Assembly (NCBI GenBank): GCA_044228795.1 | Contig: JBGAUE010000014.1 | Coordinates: 28,369 to 92,368 of the forward strand | Length of the DNA stretch: 64,000 bases | Reading direction: 5' to 3' | From: M0108 sp044228795 | GTDB taxonomy: Bacteria > Pseudomonadota > Gammaproteobacteria > Chromatiales > Chromatiaceae | In this document: one piece after another, positions 46,591 through 55,337 of the stretch | How the letters are laid out: each line of letters begins with the position of its first letter | Numbering within the stretch: the stretch's first letter is position 1 | Translations under genes and position numbers: made by a program | Notes under the pieces: model-generated | Told to the model about the DNA's origin: nothing | Databases searched by the model: none | What the model saw: the letters and a program-made list of their open reading frames with translations, nothing else

Positions 46591-47543
46591 ATCAGGTGCG
46601 TCAGACCCCGGAGGGGTGAATAGGCCGGGGCTACCTCCAGGATATAGCCCAAGGTGCGGGGTATGTCAGCGAGATAGCCGGGCTTGCCATCGCGACGATG
46701 CAGCCGGGCAAAGATGCCACTGGCCTTAAGGTGGCGCTGAATGCCCATCAGATCGAACCACCGCAAAAAGTCGGCCTCGTGTTCCTGGCGCAGAATGCCG
46801 GACTGAACCGCCAGGCCAAAATAGCCCCAGGCCCACTCCTCGACGCGCCCCCGGGGCCAGGCGATATAACAATCCCGCAGCAAGGACACTAAGTCATAGG
46901 TGACGGGACCTTCAACCGCATCTTGAAAGTCCAGGATGCCCGGCGAGGGCGAGGCTGTGATCATGAGATTGCGGGAATGAAAATCGCGATGGACACAGAC
47001 CCGGGGCTGCTCCAGGGCGCTGGCGGCGAGAAAGGCCAGAGCCACCTCGAGATCGGCGGCTTCCTGGGCAGAAAGGGCTAGTCCGAGATGTCTTTCCAGC
47101 AGCCAGTCGCGAAAGAGATCCATCTCCCGGCGCAGGAAGGCGCCATCATAACGGGGCAGCCCCGCCGTAGTAGCACAGGCCTGAATAATGGCCAGGGCAC
47201 CCAGCGCATCGCCATAAAGCCGATCGGCGCTTTCAGTATTCAGATGGTCAAGATAGAGGCGACTACCAAAGTCCTCCAGCAACAGGAAACCCTGTGGGGC
47301 GTTCTGGCAATGAATCTCCGGCGTCCTCAGGCCCAGTTCCTGCCAGGCGCTGGCCAGTCGCACAAAGCGGCCCGTATCCTCCTGTCCTGGCGGGGCATCC
47401 ATAACGATAAAGCTCATGCCCTGATGACATAGCCGCCAATAACGCCGGAAGCTGGCGTCACCCGAGGCCGGCTCGAACATCACTTCATCCAGATCCAGGA
47501 CAGACCTCAACCAATTTTCCAACAGGGCGCGCCGTTCCGGCAT
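46533..47543 (-). CDS. amgK: AmgK-like amino-sugar kinase (aminoglycoside phosphotransferase fold)
   Basis: 336 aa from ATG 47543, which has GGAG six bases upstream; an in-frame start at 47603 is possible. Kinase motifs: GDASFRRYWRL, LLLEDFGSRLYLDHL, VHRDFHSRNLMI (catalytic loop) and ILDFQDAVEGP. AmgK phosphorylates MurNAc/GlcNAc at the anomeric carbon for peptidoglycan recycling, and in Pseudomonas sits divergent from lptD with murU, as here, though murU is absent. Its 3' end runs into the broken VanZ gene. Confidence 0.85.
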   Translation of the reverse strand: MPERRALLENWLRSVLDLDEVMFEPASGDASFRRYWRLCHQGMSFIVMDAPPGQEDTGRFVRLASAWQELGLRTPEIHCQNAPQGFLLLEDFGSRLYLDHLNTESADRLYGDALGALAIIQACATTAGLPRYDGAFLRREMDLFRDWLLERHLGLALSAQEAADLEVALAFLAASALEQPRVCVHRDFHSRNLMITASPSPGILDFQDAVEGPVTYDLVSLLRDCYIAWPRGRVEEWAWGYFGLAVQSGILRQEHEADFLRWFDLMGIQRHLKASGIFARLHRRDGKPGYLADIPRTLGYILEVAPAYSPLRGLTHLIQARVLPTLAEMTNRTPAT

Positions 47544-47685
47544 GTCCATCTCCAGGCAATGATTCGGGCGGGTATTTTGCGGCAAGCCCACTGCCGCGGC
47601 CAAACAAGAATTCCCGCCCGGGCAGTGAAGCCGTTAGAATGACTCATCAGATTCCATCCTTACGGATGTCAGCTACCAACGGCCA

Positions 47686-49968
47686 GTGACAAGCCCCGCC
47701 ACGACTAAGCCCGTGCCCCGCCTTCGCCTTGCCACTCTTTGCCTCCTCATGACGGCGGCAATATCGGTACTGGCCGAGGTGGGAGACCCCTTGGAAACGG
47801 GCCTCGACTGGGACTATTGCGGTCTGAGGCCCGCGCGGCTCGGGCCCTCCCCCTTGCCCCCACCCCCGGGAAACCAGGAACCCGTCTCCATCGAGGCTGA
47901 TGACCTGGGCTACGATCGTAACCACCAACTCCTCAGGCTGGGTGGCAATATCGATCTGCAACAAGGCAGCCGTCAGATCCGGGCTCAAACCATGACCTAC
48001 GCCGTCGAGACGGAAGAGGTCACGGCTGAGGGAGACTTATTCCTGGCACAGCCGGGGGTGCGCATCCTGGGCGATCAGGGAACCCTCAATTTGAAAACCA
48101 ACCAGGGCCAAATCACCAAGCCACGCTATCGCTTCGCCGGACCCATCAATGCCCGGGGAGGTGCCCAGCACGCCGAGTTGCTGGAACAAGGTAAGACCCA
48201 TTACGAAGACATTGTCTTCACTTCTTGCCCCCCAGGCCGGCGCGACTGGGATCTGACAGCTTCGCGGTTAGATATCGATCAGGTCGAGGGTATGGGCGTC
48301 GCTCGGGACGCCAAGCTGAGGGTGATGGGCGTGCCCGTGCTTTATTCCCCTTACCTCTCCTTCCCGATCGACGACCGGCGCAAGAGCGGCTTTCTACCTC
48401 CCGTCATCGGCAACTCCAGCAGCTCCGGTTACCAGCTGATCACCCCCTATTACTTCAATATCGCCCCCAACATGGACGCGACCCTCACGCCTACCTATAT
48501 GAGCAAACGCGGGTTGCTGCTCGGCGGCGAATTCCGTTATCTCTCCCCTATCCAGTCCCTTAACTTCTATGCCGAGGGAATCGCGAGCGACCAGGAATAC
48601 AATAACGAGGCGCGGGGCGCCCTGCGTATTCTGCATCAAGGCAACTGGGGCTCGGGCTGGACCTCCTCACTGCGCTTTCAAGACGTCTCGGACAAGCAAT
48701 ACCTGGAGGATTTTGGCAACAGCCTGGAACTGACCAGCCTCCGCTTCATTGAGCGCCGGGCCGATCTCAACTACCAGGCTCAGGTCTGGAACGCCCGCCT
48801 CACAGTCCAGCAGTTCCAGAACGTCGATGTCACCGTCCCACCGAGTGAGTATCCCTACTCCCGGCTACCTCAACTCGAATTGAACCTGGCCCCCTGGCGC
48901 TCCGATGCGGGTCTTGAACTCACTCTCCCCAGTCAATACAACTACTTCGACCATGACACCAAGGTTCATGGCGGTCGGGCCACCCTCCAGCCCAGTCTTG
49001 CCTGGCCTATCCGCCGCACCTACGGCTATCTGATCCCACGCCTGAACTTCTGGGGCGGCGCCTATGGCCTCCAAGACACTGAGATCGGCGACTCCAGCGA
49101 CCCCTCATATGCCATTCCCAGCTTCAATCTCGATGGGCAACTAATTTTTGAACGTCAAACGAGTTGGCTGGGACAGTCGATCCTGCAGACCCTGGAGCCA
49201 CGTGCCTTTTACCTCTACACACCCTACCAGGATCAGGCCGACATTCCCGTGTTCGATACCACGGACATGAGCTTCAGCTACGGTACCCTCTTTCTCCCTA
49301 ACCGATTCGCCGGATATGATCGCGTGGGCGATGCCAACCAGCTCACCCTGGGCCTGAGCACCCGTCTCCTTCAGACCAGTACAGGGCAAGAACTTCTGCG
49401 CGCCAGCATCGGCAAGCCCCTTTACTTTGAGGACCCCCGGGTGTGGCTACCGAGTACCCCGGAGACCCGTCAGCAGGCAAGCGCCCTGGTTGGCGAAGTC
49501 GCCGCACGCTTGATGCGGGATCTTACCGGTCGCACAACCCTGCGTTGGGACCCCCAACCAGAGGATGAGCAAGATCCACTGGAAAAGCTCATCGTCGAAC
49601 TCCGCTACCATTCCCCGCAAAATCACCTGCTCAATCTCGCCTATCGCTATGATGTGGGCGAAACAGAGGCTACCCGCTACCGGGATCTGGATTTCTCTGC
49701 GAGCTGGCCCATCAACCCGCAGTTGAAACTCGTTGGACGCTGGTATTATTCCCTGTATAACGAAAAGGTGAACGAGACCTTTGCTGGCATTTCCTATGGT
49801 AAGTGCTGCTGGAAGGTAAACCTGCTGGGGCGCTACATCAACAATCAGCCGGGCACGGATGGCGAGACCAGCGTCATGCTCCAGTTGGAGCTTGCCGGGC
49901 TGGCGAAATTTGGCGATAAAGTCGATCAATTTCTGGAGCGTGGTATCTATGGCTACACCGCGGAATAA
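47686..49968 (+). CDS. lptD: LPS-assembly outer-membrane protein LptD
   Basis: 760 aa, starting at GTG 47686 since nearby ATGs are out of frame. A signal peptide is followed by a periplasmic OstA/LptA-like jellyroll (about 60-180; DDLGYDRNHQLLRLGGNIDL) and a large beta-barrel domain with FPIDDRRKSGFLPP and alternating aromatic strands to the end. Cys pairs (CG near 45 and KCCW near 705) could form the disulfides that mature LptD needs. With LptE it inserts LPS in the outer leaflet. It overlaps surA by 20 bases. Confidence 0.95.
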   Translation: MTSPATTKPVPRLRLATLCLLMTAAISVLAEVGDPLETGLDWDYCGLRPARLGPSPLPPPPGNQEPVSIEADDLGYDRNHQLLRLGGNIDLQQGSRQIRAQTMTYAVETEEVTAEGDLFLAQPGVRILGDQGTLNLKTNQGQITKPRYRFAGPINARGGAQHAELLEQGKTHYEDIVFTSCPPGRRDWDLTASRLDIDQVEGMGVARDAKLRVMGVPVLYSPYLSFPIDDRRKSGFLPPVIGNSSSSGYQLITPYYFNIAPNMDATLTPTYMSKRGLLLGGEFRYLSPIQSLNFYAEGIASDQEYNNEARGALRILHQGNWGSGWTSSLRFQDVSDKQYLEDFGNSLELTSLRFIERRADLNYQAQVWNARLTVQQFQNVDVTVPPSEYPYSRLPQLELNLAPWRSDAGLELTLPSQYNYFDHDTKVHGGRATLQPSLAWPIRRTYGYLIPRLNFWGGAYGLQDTEIGDSSDPSYAIPSFNLDGQLIFERQTSWLGQSILQTLEPRAFYLYTPYQDQADIPVFDTTDMSFSYGTLFLPNRFAGYDRVGDANQLTLGLSTRLLQTSTGQELLRASIGKPLYFEDPRVWLPSTPETRQQASALVGEVAARLMRDLTGRTTLRWDPQPEDEQDPLEKLIVELRYHSPQNHLLNLAYRYDVGETEATRYRDLDFSASWPINPQLKLVGRWYYSLYNEKVNETFAGISYGKCCWKVNLLGRYINNQPGTDGETSVMLQLELAGLAKFGDKVDQFLERGIYGYTAE

Positions 49969-51310
49969 TGAGGGCGTGCGCCTGTGGAGGCCCTGGCCAT
50001 GGTCGGCCTTCCCCCGCACTCCCCTGCTCTTGTTGTCCCTACTGATCTGGACCCCGGCAGCCTTGGCGGCTACCCTTGAGGAGCTGGACTCCATCGTCGC
50101 CGTGGTCAACAAGGACGTGATCGTCCGTAGCGAATTGGAACGTGAGATCGTCCTGGCCCTGCCCCAAATGCGCGAAAAAGGTGCGGAGATGCCGCCCCGC
50201 GCCGAGCTGGAGAGGCAGGTCTTGGAGCGCATGATCGAGAAGCGCCTGCAAATGCAAGAGGCCCAAAGGGTTGGCATCAAGGTCGAAGATGGCGCCCTAA
50301 CCCAGGCCATGGAGGGCATCGCCCAGCGTAACAATCTGACGCTTGAGGGCTTGCAGACCGCACTGGTGGCCAGCGGCATCCGCTTCGAGGACTTCCGCGA
50401 GGATACCCGTACCCAGATGATCATGAGCCAGCTCCAGGCGCGGGAGGTCATCAAGAACATCAGTGTCACCGATCCTGAGGTCAAGCGTTTCCTGGCCCGC
50501 GAGTCGGACAGCCTGATCGAACGGACCGATGTGCGCCTCTCTCACATTCTGGTCGCCGTGCCGGAGACGGCAAGCGTCGAGGAACAGGAGCAGGCACGGA
50601 AGAAGGCCCAGGCTCTTGTCACCAAGCTTAGGGCTGGGGCTGATTTTGGCCAACTGGCCCGCGCTGAATCCCAAGGGCAGCAAACCCAGGAGGGAGGCGA
50701 CCTCGGCTGGTTCGCCATGGCCGATGTTCCCTCCCTGGCCCAGGACGTAGCTCGGAGCCTTGCCAAAGGCGAGGTCAGCAACCCACTGCGCAGCCCCAGC
50801 GGCTTCCACATCATCAAGGTCACGGACATCAAGGGCAGTGGGCCGGCCGTCATCTCCCAGACCAAGGCCCGCCACATCCTCATTCGGACCAATGAGGTGG
50901 TGTCGGACGACGATGCCCGGATCCGCCTTGAGCAACTGCGCATGCGCCTGCTGGGCGGCGATGACTTCGCCAATCTGGCCCGCGCCAACTCTGATGACAC
51001 CGGGTCGGCCCTCAAGGGGGGCGACCTCGGCTGGTTAAGCCCTGGGGATACCGTCCCTCAGTTCGAGGCCGTCATGAACGAACTCGCGCCCAACCAGATC
51101 AGCCAGCCCTTCAAGTCTACCTTTGGTTGGCACATCGTCCAGGTTAACGAGCGCCGCAGCCAAGATACCACCGAGGAATTGATGCAGCTCAAGGCCAAGC
51201 AAAAACTGCGGGAACGCAAGGCCGACGAGGCCGTCAAGCAGTGGCTGCGCAAACTGCGCGACGAGGCCTACATCGAGGATCGCCTCGCCAAGGCGGCGGA
51301 ACAGGGCTAA
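49949..51310 (+). CDS. surA: Periplasmic chaperone / peptidyl-prolyl isomerase SurA
   Basis: 453 aa from ATG 49949, inside the lptD end. A signal peptide (to about 33, ...AALAATLEEL) is followed by the SurA_N helical domain (IVAVVNKDVIVRSELEREIV) and two parvulin domains (about 195-300 and 305-415), each with the GGDLGWF / GGDLGWLSP signature. It escorts outer-membrane proteins including LptD. The lptD-surA-pdxA order is classical. Confidence 0.96.
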   Translation: MATPRNNEGVRLWRPWPWSAFPRTPLLLLSLLIWTPAALAATLEELDSIVAVVNKDVIVRSELEREIVLALPQMREKGAEMPPRAELERQVLERMIEKRLQMQEAQRVGIKVEDGALTQAMEGIAQRNNLTLEGLQTALVASGIRFEDFREDTRTQMIMSQLQAREVIKNISVTDPEVKRFLARESDSLIERTDVRLSHILVAVPETASVEEQEQARKKAQALVTKLRAGADFGQLARAESQGQQTQEGGDLGWFAMADVPSLAQDVARSLAKGEVSNPLRSPSGFHIIKVTDIKGSGPAVISQTKARHILIRTNEVVSDDDARIRLEQLRMRLLGGDDFANLARANSDDTGSALKGGDLGWLSPGDTVPQFEAVMNELAPNQISQPFKSTFGWHIVQVNERRSQDTTEELMQLKAKQKLRERKADEAVKQWLRKLRDEAYIEDRLAKAAEQG

Positions 51311-51313
51311 GGC

Positions 51314-52315
51314 TTGGCCAACGCCACTTTACCCAGGCTCGTCCTCACCCCAGGCGAGCCCGCCGGCATAGGACCTGAACTCTGCGCCCAGGTAGGACAG
51401 GGGGACTTTCCTGCCCAATGGGTTATCGTGACCGATCCCGACTTGCTGCGGGACCGCGCCCAGCGACTGGGCCTGGATATAGAACTGGTCGTTTACGATC
51501 CTGGCGCCCCCCGCCAACCCCAGCGCGCCGGAATTCTCCAAGTGCTACCCATAATCCTGCGCCACCCCAGCCATCCAGGCCGCCTCGACCCCGCCAATGC
51601 GACCTATGTCCTGGACTGCCTGAGGCGCGCCTGCGATGGCTGCCTGGCCGGAGAATTCGACGCCTTGGTCACGGGCCCAGTGCATAAGGGTGTTCTCAAT
51701 GATGCCGGCTTTCCCTTTACCGGGCACACGGAATTTCTGGCGGCACGCTGTGGTGCCGATCCGGTGATGATGCTGGCGACGCCAGGGCTGAGGGTCGCCC
51801 TGGCCACCACCCATCTGCCTCTGCGCCAGGTTGCAGACCACATCACCCCAGAGGGGTTGGAGCGGGTCATCCGTATCCTTGACCTGGATCTGCGTCACCG
51901 CTTCGGCATCGCCAGACCACGCCTGCTGGTCTGTGGCCTCAACCCCCACGCCGGCGAGGGAGGGCACCTCGGCCGAGAGGAAATCGAGATCATAACCCCT
52001 GTGCTCGCGAAACTCAGGACCGAAGGCCTGGACCTAGTCGGTCCCCTGGCCGCGGATACTGCCTTTGTGCCGGATCATCTAGCCCAAACCCATGCCGTCC
52101 TGGCTATGTACCACGATCAAGGCTTGCCCCTTCTCAAGCATCTGGGATTCGGACGCGCCGTTAACATCACCCTAGGCCTTCCAATCGTGCGCGTCTCCGT
52201 CGACCACGGCACGGCCCTGGACCTGGCGGGAACGGGGCAAGCCGACCCTGGCAGCCTGAAGGCAGCGCTAAAGGCGGCTTTCGAGATGGTGAACAGGAGT
52301 TATTCCACCACCTGA
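51314..52315 (+). CDS. pdxA: 4-hydroxythreonine-4-phosphate dehydrogenase
   Basis: 333 aa, starting at TTG 51314 four bases after surA. LTPGEPAGIGPELCAQ, GPVHKGVLNDAGFPFTGHTE, GLNPHAGEGGHLGREE and YHDQGLPLLKHLGFGRAVN carry the metal and substrate ligands. It makes the pyridoxal-phosphate precursor. In enterobacteria ksgA would follow; here a gene-poor gap does. Confidence 0.95.
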   Translation: MANATLPRLVLTPGEPAGIGPELCAQVGQGDFPAQWVIVTDPDLLRDRAQRLGLDIELVVYDPGAPRQPQRAGILQVLPIILRHPSHPGRLDPANATYVLDCLRRACDGCLAGEFDALVTGPVHKGVLNDAGFPFTGHTEFLAARCGADPVMMLATPGLRVALATTHLPLRQVADHITPEGLERVIRILDLDLRHRFGIARPRLLVCGLNPHAGEGGHLGREEIEIITPVLAKLRTEGLDLVGPLAADTAFVPDHLAQTHAVLAMYHDQGLPLLKHLGFGRAVNITLGLPIVRVSVDHGTALDLAGTGQADPGSLKAALKAAFEMVNRSYSTT

Positions 52316-52382
52316 GCCAAGATCGGGCAGGTGGATGAGCAAGATAAGATTGAGCAAGAACCATTTGCAGAGGAGTCCCTGC

Positions 52383-52640
52383 ATGCCCCGAACGCCCATC
52401 ATCACCGCTCCCAAGCTCGGTAAATCCAGCCGTCGGAAGGCCAAATCCACGGATATCGATTCCAGAAGATTGATTCTGAGGGCGCAACGCGCCTTTATGG
52501 ATGACCCGGCGGACAAGGGCTGGTCAACCCCTTCCGGCCTACTGTTGTCGCGGACATGCATCATGACATCCGCCGTACCTCAAAGTCCCCGCCGACCTCC
52601 ACCCGCGGTGGCAAAGCGCACCAGAATCACCGCGACCTAG
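52383..52640 (+). CDS. Doubtful small basic ORF
   Basis: 85 aa. AGAGGAG lies 7 bases before ATG 52383, the only positive sign. The product is very basic (RRKAKSTDIDSRRLILRAQ) with no family recognised, and an opposite-strand frame covers the same DNA. It is the only candidate gene in the 391-base stretch 52316-52706 between pdxA and nrdB, which otherwise shows nothing. Confidence 0.25.
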   Translation: MPRTPIITAPKLGKSSRRKAKSTDIDSRRLILRAQRAFMDDPADKGWSTPSGLLLSRTCIMTSAVPQSPRRPPPAVAKRTRITAT

Positions 52641-52706
52641 TCAGCCTAGATTGCACCGCCTGGCCCTGTTAGGTCGGAATTAGGGGTCCCCGGAGTGCCA
52701 ACGAGC

Positions 52707-53933
52707 CTACCCTTTCAATCCCGTGAGGGGGTCGTCCCACTGAGGTTGCTGATGCTTATCAAAGTAAGGATCTTCTTCGGGAAAGAGCTCTTCCAGAATT
52801 TGCTTGTCCTCAACCAGATCGGCGGCGGAAGAGGCCTCACCCGCCGATTTTGCCCTGAAGCAGCTCGGATAGGGGCTCTGCTGCTCCGTTAACATCCCAT
52901 CTTCCTGGTCATCGAATGATAAGGCCCCACCCGCCTGGTATTCCGTGACGCGCGTCTCGAAGAAGTTCTTTTCCTTCTTCAGCTCCATCTGTTCGCTCAT
53001 CCAAGGGAAGGCGTGATAGGCATCGGCAAAGAGTTGTGGCAGTCCGACAGATCCGAGGCGCATATTGGCGAAGAACTTGGCGGTAGCCACATGATCCGGG
53101 GCGGAGTAGCCCAGAATGGGACCGTCCTTGAAGCAATAGCTGATATAGCCCTCCTCGAGTTCGATGGAACGCCGCGTGTCACGTTCGATATCGGCAAGTA
53201 GCTGCTCGGTGACAGTCTCCGGGTACTGCGCCATGAATTCCTTGATGAGCGCAACACCAAAGCCGATATGGTTGGATTCATCGCGGGCAATATAGGTAAA
53301 TTGTTCGGCACCGCCCTTAAAGTAGCCAAGTCGGGCAAGCTGTTGGATCGGTCCTAGCAGCGATACCCAGAACCAACACCCCTCAAAGACCAGGAACCAA
53401 AAGACCAGGGAACGCAGCAGTGCCTGTTTTTCCTCCAGGGTCATGTCATGGTAAGGCCGGCCCTCGATCCGCCGCTTAATGGTTTGGAGGACGGGTTCGG
53501 AGAGTTGCTGGGCCATCTCGACCCGTTCTTTCATCGCTGGCACGGTCTTCCAGGTATCGTAGATCGACAAGGGGATGCCGAGATTCTCGATCACATAACG
53601 ATAGCTACGCGTATGTAATCCCTCCTCCCAGACCAGGCGCTTGAAAAAGTGCCTAATCTCTGCCGGCTGGAATACGGACAGAAAGGTTTCTGCGGCGTCG
53701 TCACCCCGTTCGATGTCAAAGGTCGTGAGTTGCGCCATGACCGACTCGAACAGGTGCTTGTACTTCGGATCGAGGGCGGGGTTTTTGTAGTCAGCCACAT
53801 CGGGGCCAACGGCGATTTCCTCGGGCGCCCAATTATTATTCTCTTGCGCCCGCGCCATAGCCCAGGCCCACTCATAGGCAAAGGGCTCAAGTTGATAAGA
53901 ATCACAAGGACCAAGCAGGGGTTTTGATGACAT
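52707..53933 (-). CDS. nrdB: Class I ribonucleotide reductase beta subunit
   Basis: 408 aa. The di-iron ligands can be placed: Asp in TTFDIERG, Glu/His in WEEGLHTRSY, Glu in VFEGCWFW and Glu/His in RDESNHIGFG. The Tyr of TRSY sits where the stable radical forms. The C-terminus ends DDPLTGLKG, a tail that should dock on NrdA. It supplies the radical for dNTP synthesis. No nrdA adjoins; the upstream gene is a Cys-rich secreted protein. The leader is AT-rich with no clear ribosome site. The 5' coding end is not in doubt. Confidence 0.94.
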   Translation of the reverse strand: MSSKPLLGPCDSYQLEPFAYEWAWAMARAQENNNWAPEEIAVGPDVADYKNPALDPKYKHLFESVMAQLTTFDIERGDDAAETFLSVFQPAEIRHFFKRLVWEEGLHTRSYRYVIENLGIPLSIYDTWKTVPAMKERVEMAQQLSEPVLQTIKRRIEGRPYHDMTLEEKQALLRSLVFWFLVFEGCWFWVSLLGPIQQLARLGYFKGGAEQFTYIARDESNHIGFGVALIKEFMAQYPETVTEQLLADIERDTRRSIELEEGYISYCFKDGPILGYSAPDHVATAKFFANMRLGSVGLPQLFADAYHAFPWMSEQMELKKEKNFFETRVTEYQAGGALSFDDQEDGMLTEQQSPYPSCFRAKSAGEASSAADLVEDKQILEELFPEEDPYFDKHQQPQWDDPLTGLKG

Positions 53934-54061
53934 GAATATTATTATATTACTTAGCTGGTTATTGATTTGTGAGCAATGATAAAGCCGATGATAATCGCTT
54001 CAGGGATTAAGAGATTGCCCACTAAATATTCTGCCGGATGGAATTTCTGAAGCCTGTAGTA

Positions 54062-54457
54062 TTATTTGGCTTCGCTAACCGAGTTCTGCATAGCGATTTT
54101 CACAACGCTTCGGCAAATTTTCGACAATTTCTGCTTGTGGGCATCCAGGCAATCAATAACACGGCCTTGGCCCGGCTTCACCCTGGCGCAGAATTTGACA
54201 ATATCTGCCTCACAGGCTCGATAGGATTCTTCCGGTCCTTGCAGAAGGGATCTGCAATCTAGCGACAATTCATTCTTGCTATGAGAATTGAGGCAAATCA
54301 GAATCCTTTCCTCTGCCCCAAAGGTATTGGAGCAGAATTTTACTATGTCGAATTTACATGTTGTTTGAAGGGAAGGTGATGTTTGTGCATCGGCTACCAA
54401 AACCGAAAACCCACTGGCTGCCAACAGGGTAGCCATACTCAAAAAATACTTCAGCAT
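54062..54457 (-). CDS. Secreted cysteine-rich repeat protein
   Basis: 131 aa. A signal peptide (ending VLVADAQ, about 24) is followed by two GLG1-like Cys units: CKFDIVKFCSNTFGAEERIL and CEADIVKFCARVKPGQGRVI, each with a trailing CL and C. Eight Cys suggest four disulfides in the periplasm. The function of bacterial members is unknown. It uses more AT-rich codons than its neighbours, hinting at acquisition or low expression. Confidence 0.75.
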   Translation of the reverse strand: MLKYFLSMATLLAASGFSVLVADAQTSPSLQTTCKFDIVKFCSNTFGAEERILICLNSHSKNELSLDCRSLLQGPEESYRACEADIVKFCARVKPGQGRVIDCLDAHKQKLSKICRSVVKIAMQNSVSEAK

Positions 54458-54850
54458 CGCTCGCTTCCCAACATCTAAGGAGTTGATTAACGGTTAACCG
54501 GATTTATGCACAGCAGGGCGTTTGCCTCGCTACCCGAGTCACCTCAGCATAACATCTTAGCCAAAGTAGCTTCCACACAAGTTGCAGAACAAAAAGTGCT
54601 CACCGCCCACCACCAAAAATTTAAATGTGACAAACCCTCGAGACGCAAAGACGCCTTGAGTTGGATCAAATCCTTGGGGCCCCAAACCCTGGCATGACCC
54701 CGCCAGGTGGGCTAAACTTCGCTTCCTTGCTTGCCCTCCGCCCAGGTCCCCCTCGACCGCCCGGTGGCTGGCAACCACAAACGCATGACAACCAAGCCAG
54801 CCACCTCAGTGCCACCAGTTACCTGGCTCGCCCCCACAGGAGTTCCCTCC
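54458..54850. other. Gene-poor interval
   Basis: 393 bases between divergent genes with no convincing gene; a 63-codon frame on the plus strand lacks a ribosome site. It includes a perfect 12-base palindrome TTGGGGCCCCAA at 54674-54685, of unknown meaning, and must hold promoters for both flanking genes. Confidence 0.6.
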
Positions 54851-55303
54851 ATGGCCACCTTTGCGATACTGCACGAAGAGATTCACGATATTACTGAGAA
54901 AAACAATGTGTTCCGCTATCTGATCCAGGATCGCCTCATGTGCGACTCCAAGATCGCGCAGGGCATCTTTTTTGACTATGTAAAGCTGGTCCGCAGTCAT
55001 ATGGAGAAGGTGGACCGGGACTTCTGCCGTCGGCTCCTGACCCATGAGAGCCAGGCGATGCGCAACACCGCTGACCGCTTCCTGGCTGGCTCGTCCGAAA
55101 TCAAGCGCATCTTCGCCGCCTACCTCAAGCAGTATTGCGTCGAGCGTCACAACGACCTGCGTATCAAGGATTACCCGGCCTTCGTCGAGGATACCACCCA
55201 GATGTTCGACATGGTCCTGGACCGGATTCAGCGCGAGACGGAGCACCTCTATCCGCTGATGCGTAGCCTGGAGTCCCAGGAGGCGACGATGAAGGCGGCC
55301 TGA
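54851..55303 (+). CDS. Hemerythrin-like domain protein
   Basis: 150 aa from ATG 54851 (MATFAILHEEIHDITEKNNV), CCTCC-rich leader, no classic SD. It is all-helical with candidate di-iron ligands: HEEIH near the start, SHMEK near 56, ERHND near 98 and ETEHLYPLM at the end. This spacing suits a hemerythrin-type four-helix bundle that could bind O2 or NO, but ligand assignment by eye is tentative. The product is cytoplasmic. Confidence 0.6.
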   Translation: MATFAILHEEIHDITEKNNVFRYLIQDRLMCDSKIAQGIFFDYVKLVRSHMEKVDRDFCRRLLTHESQAMRNTADRFLAGSSEIKRIFAAYLKQYCVERHNDLRIKDYPAFVEDTTQMFDMVLDRIQRETEHLYPLMRSLESQEATMKAA

Positions 55304-55337
55304 GGCTCCCTGCCCGGCCCCTCCACAACCTCTAGAT

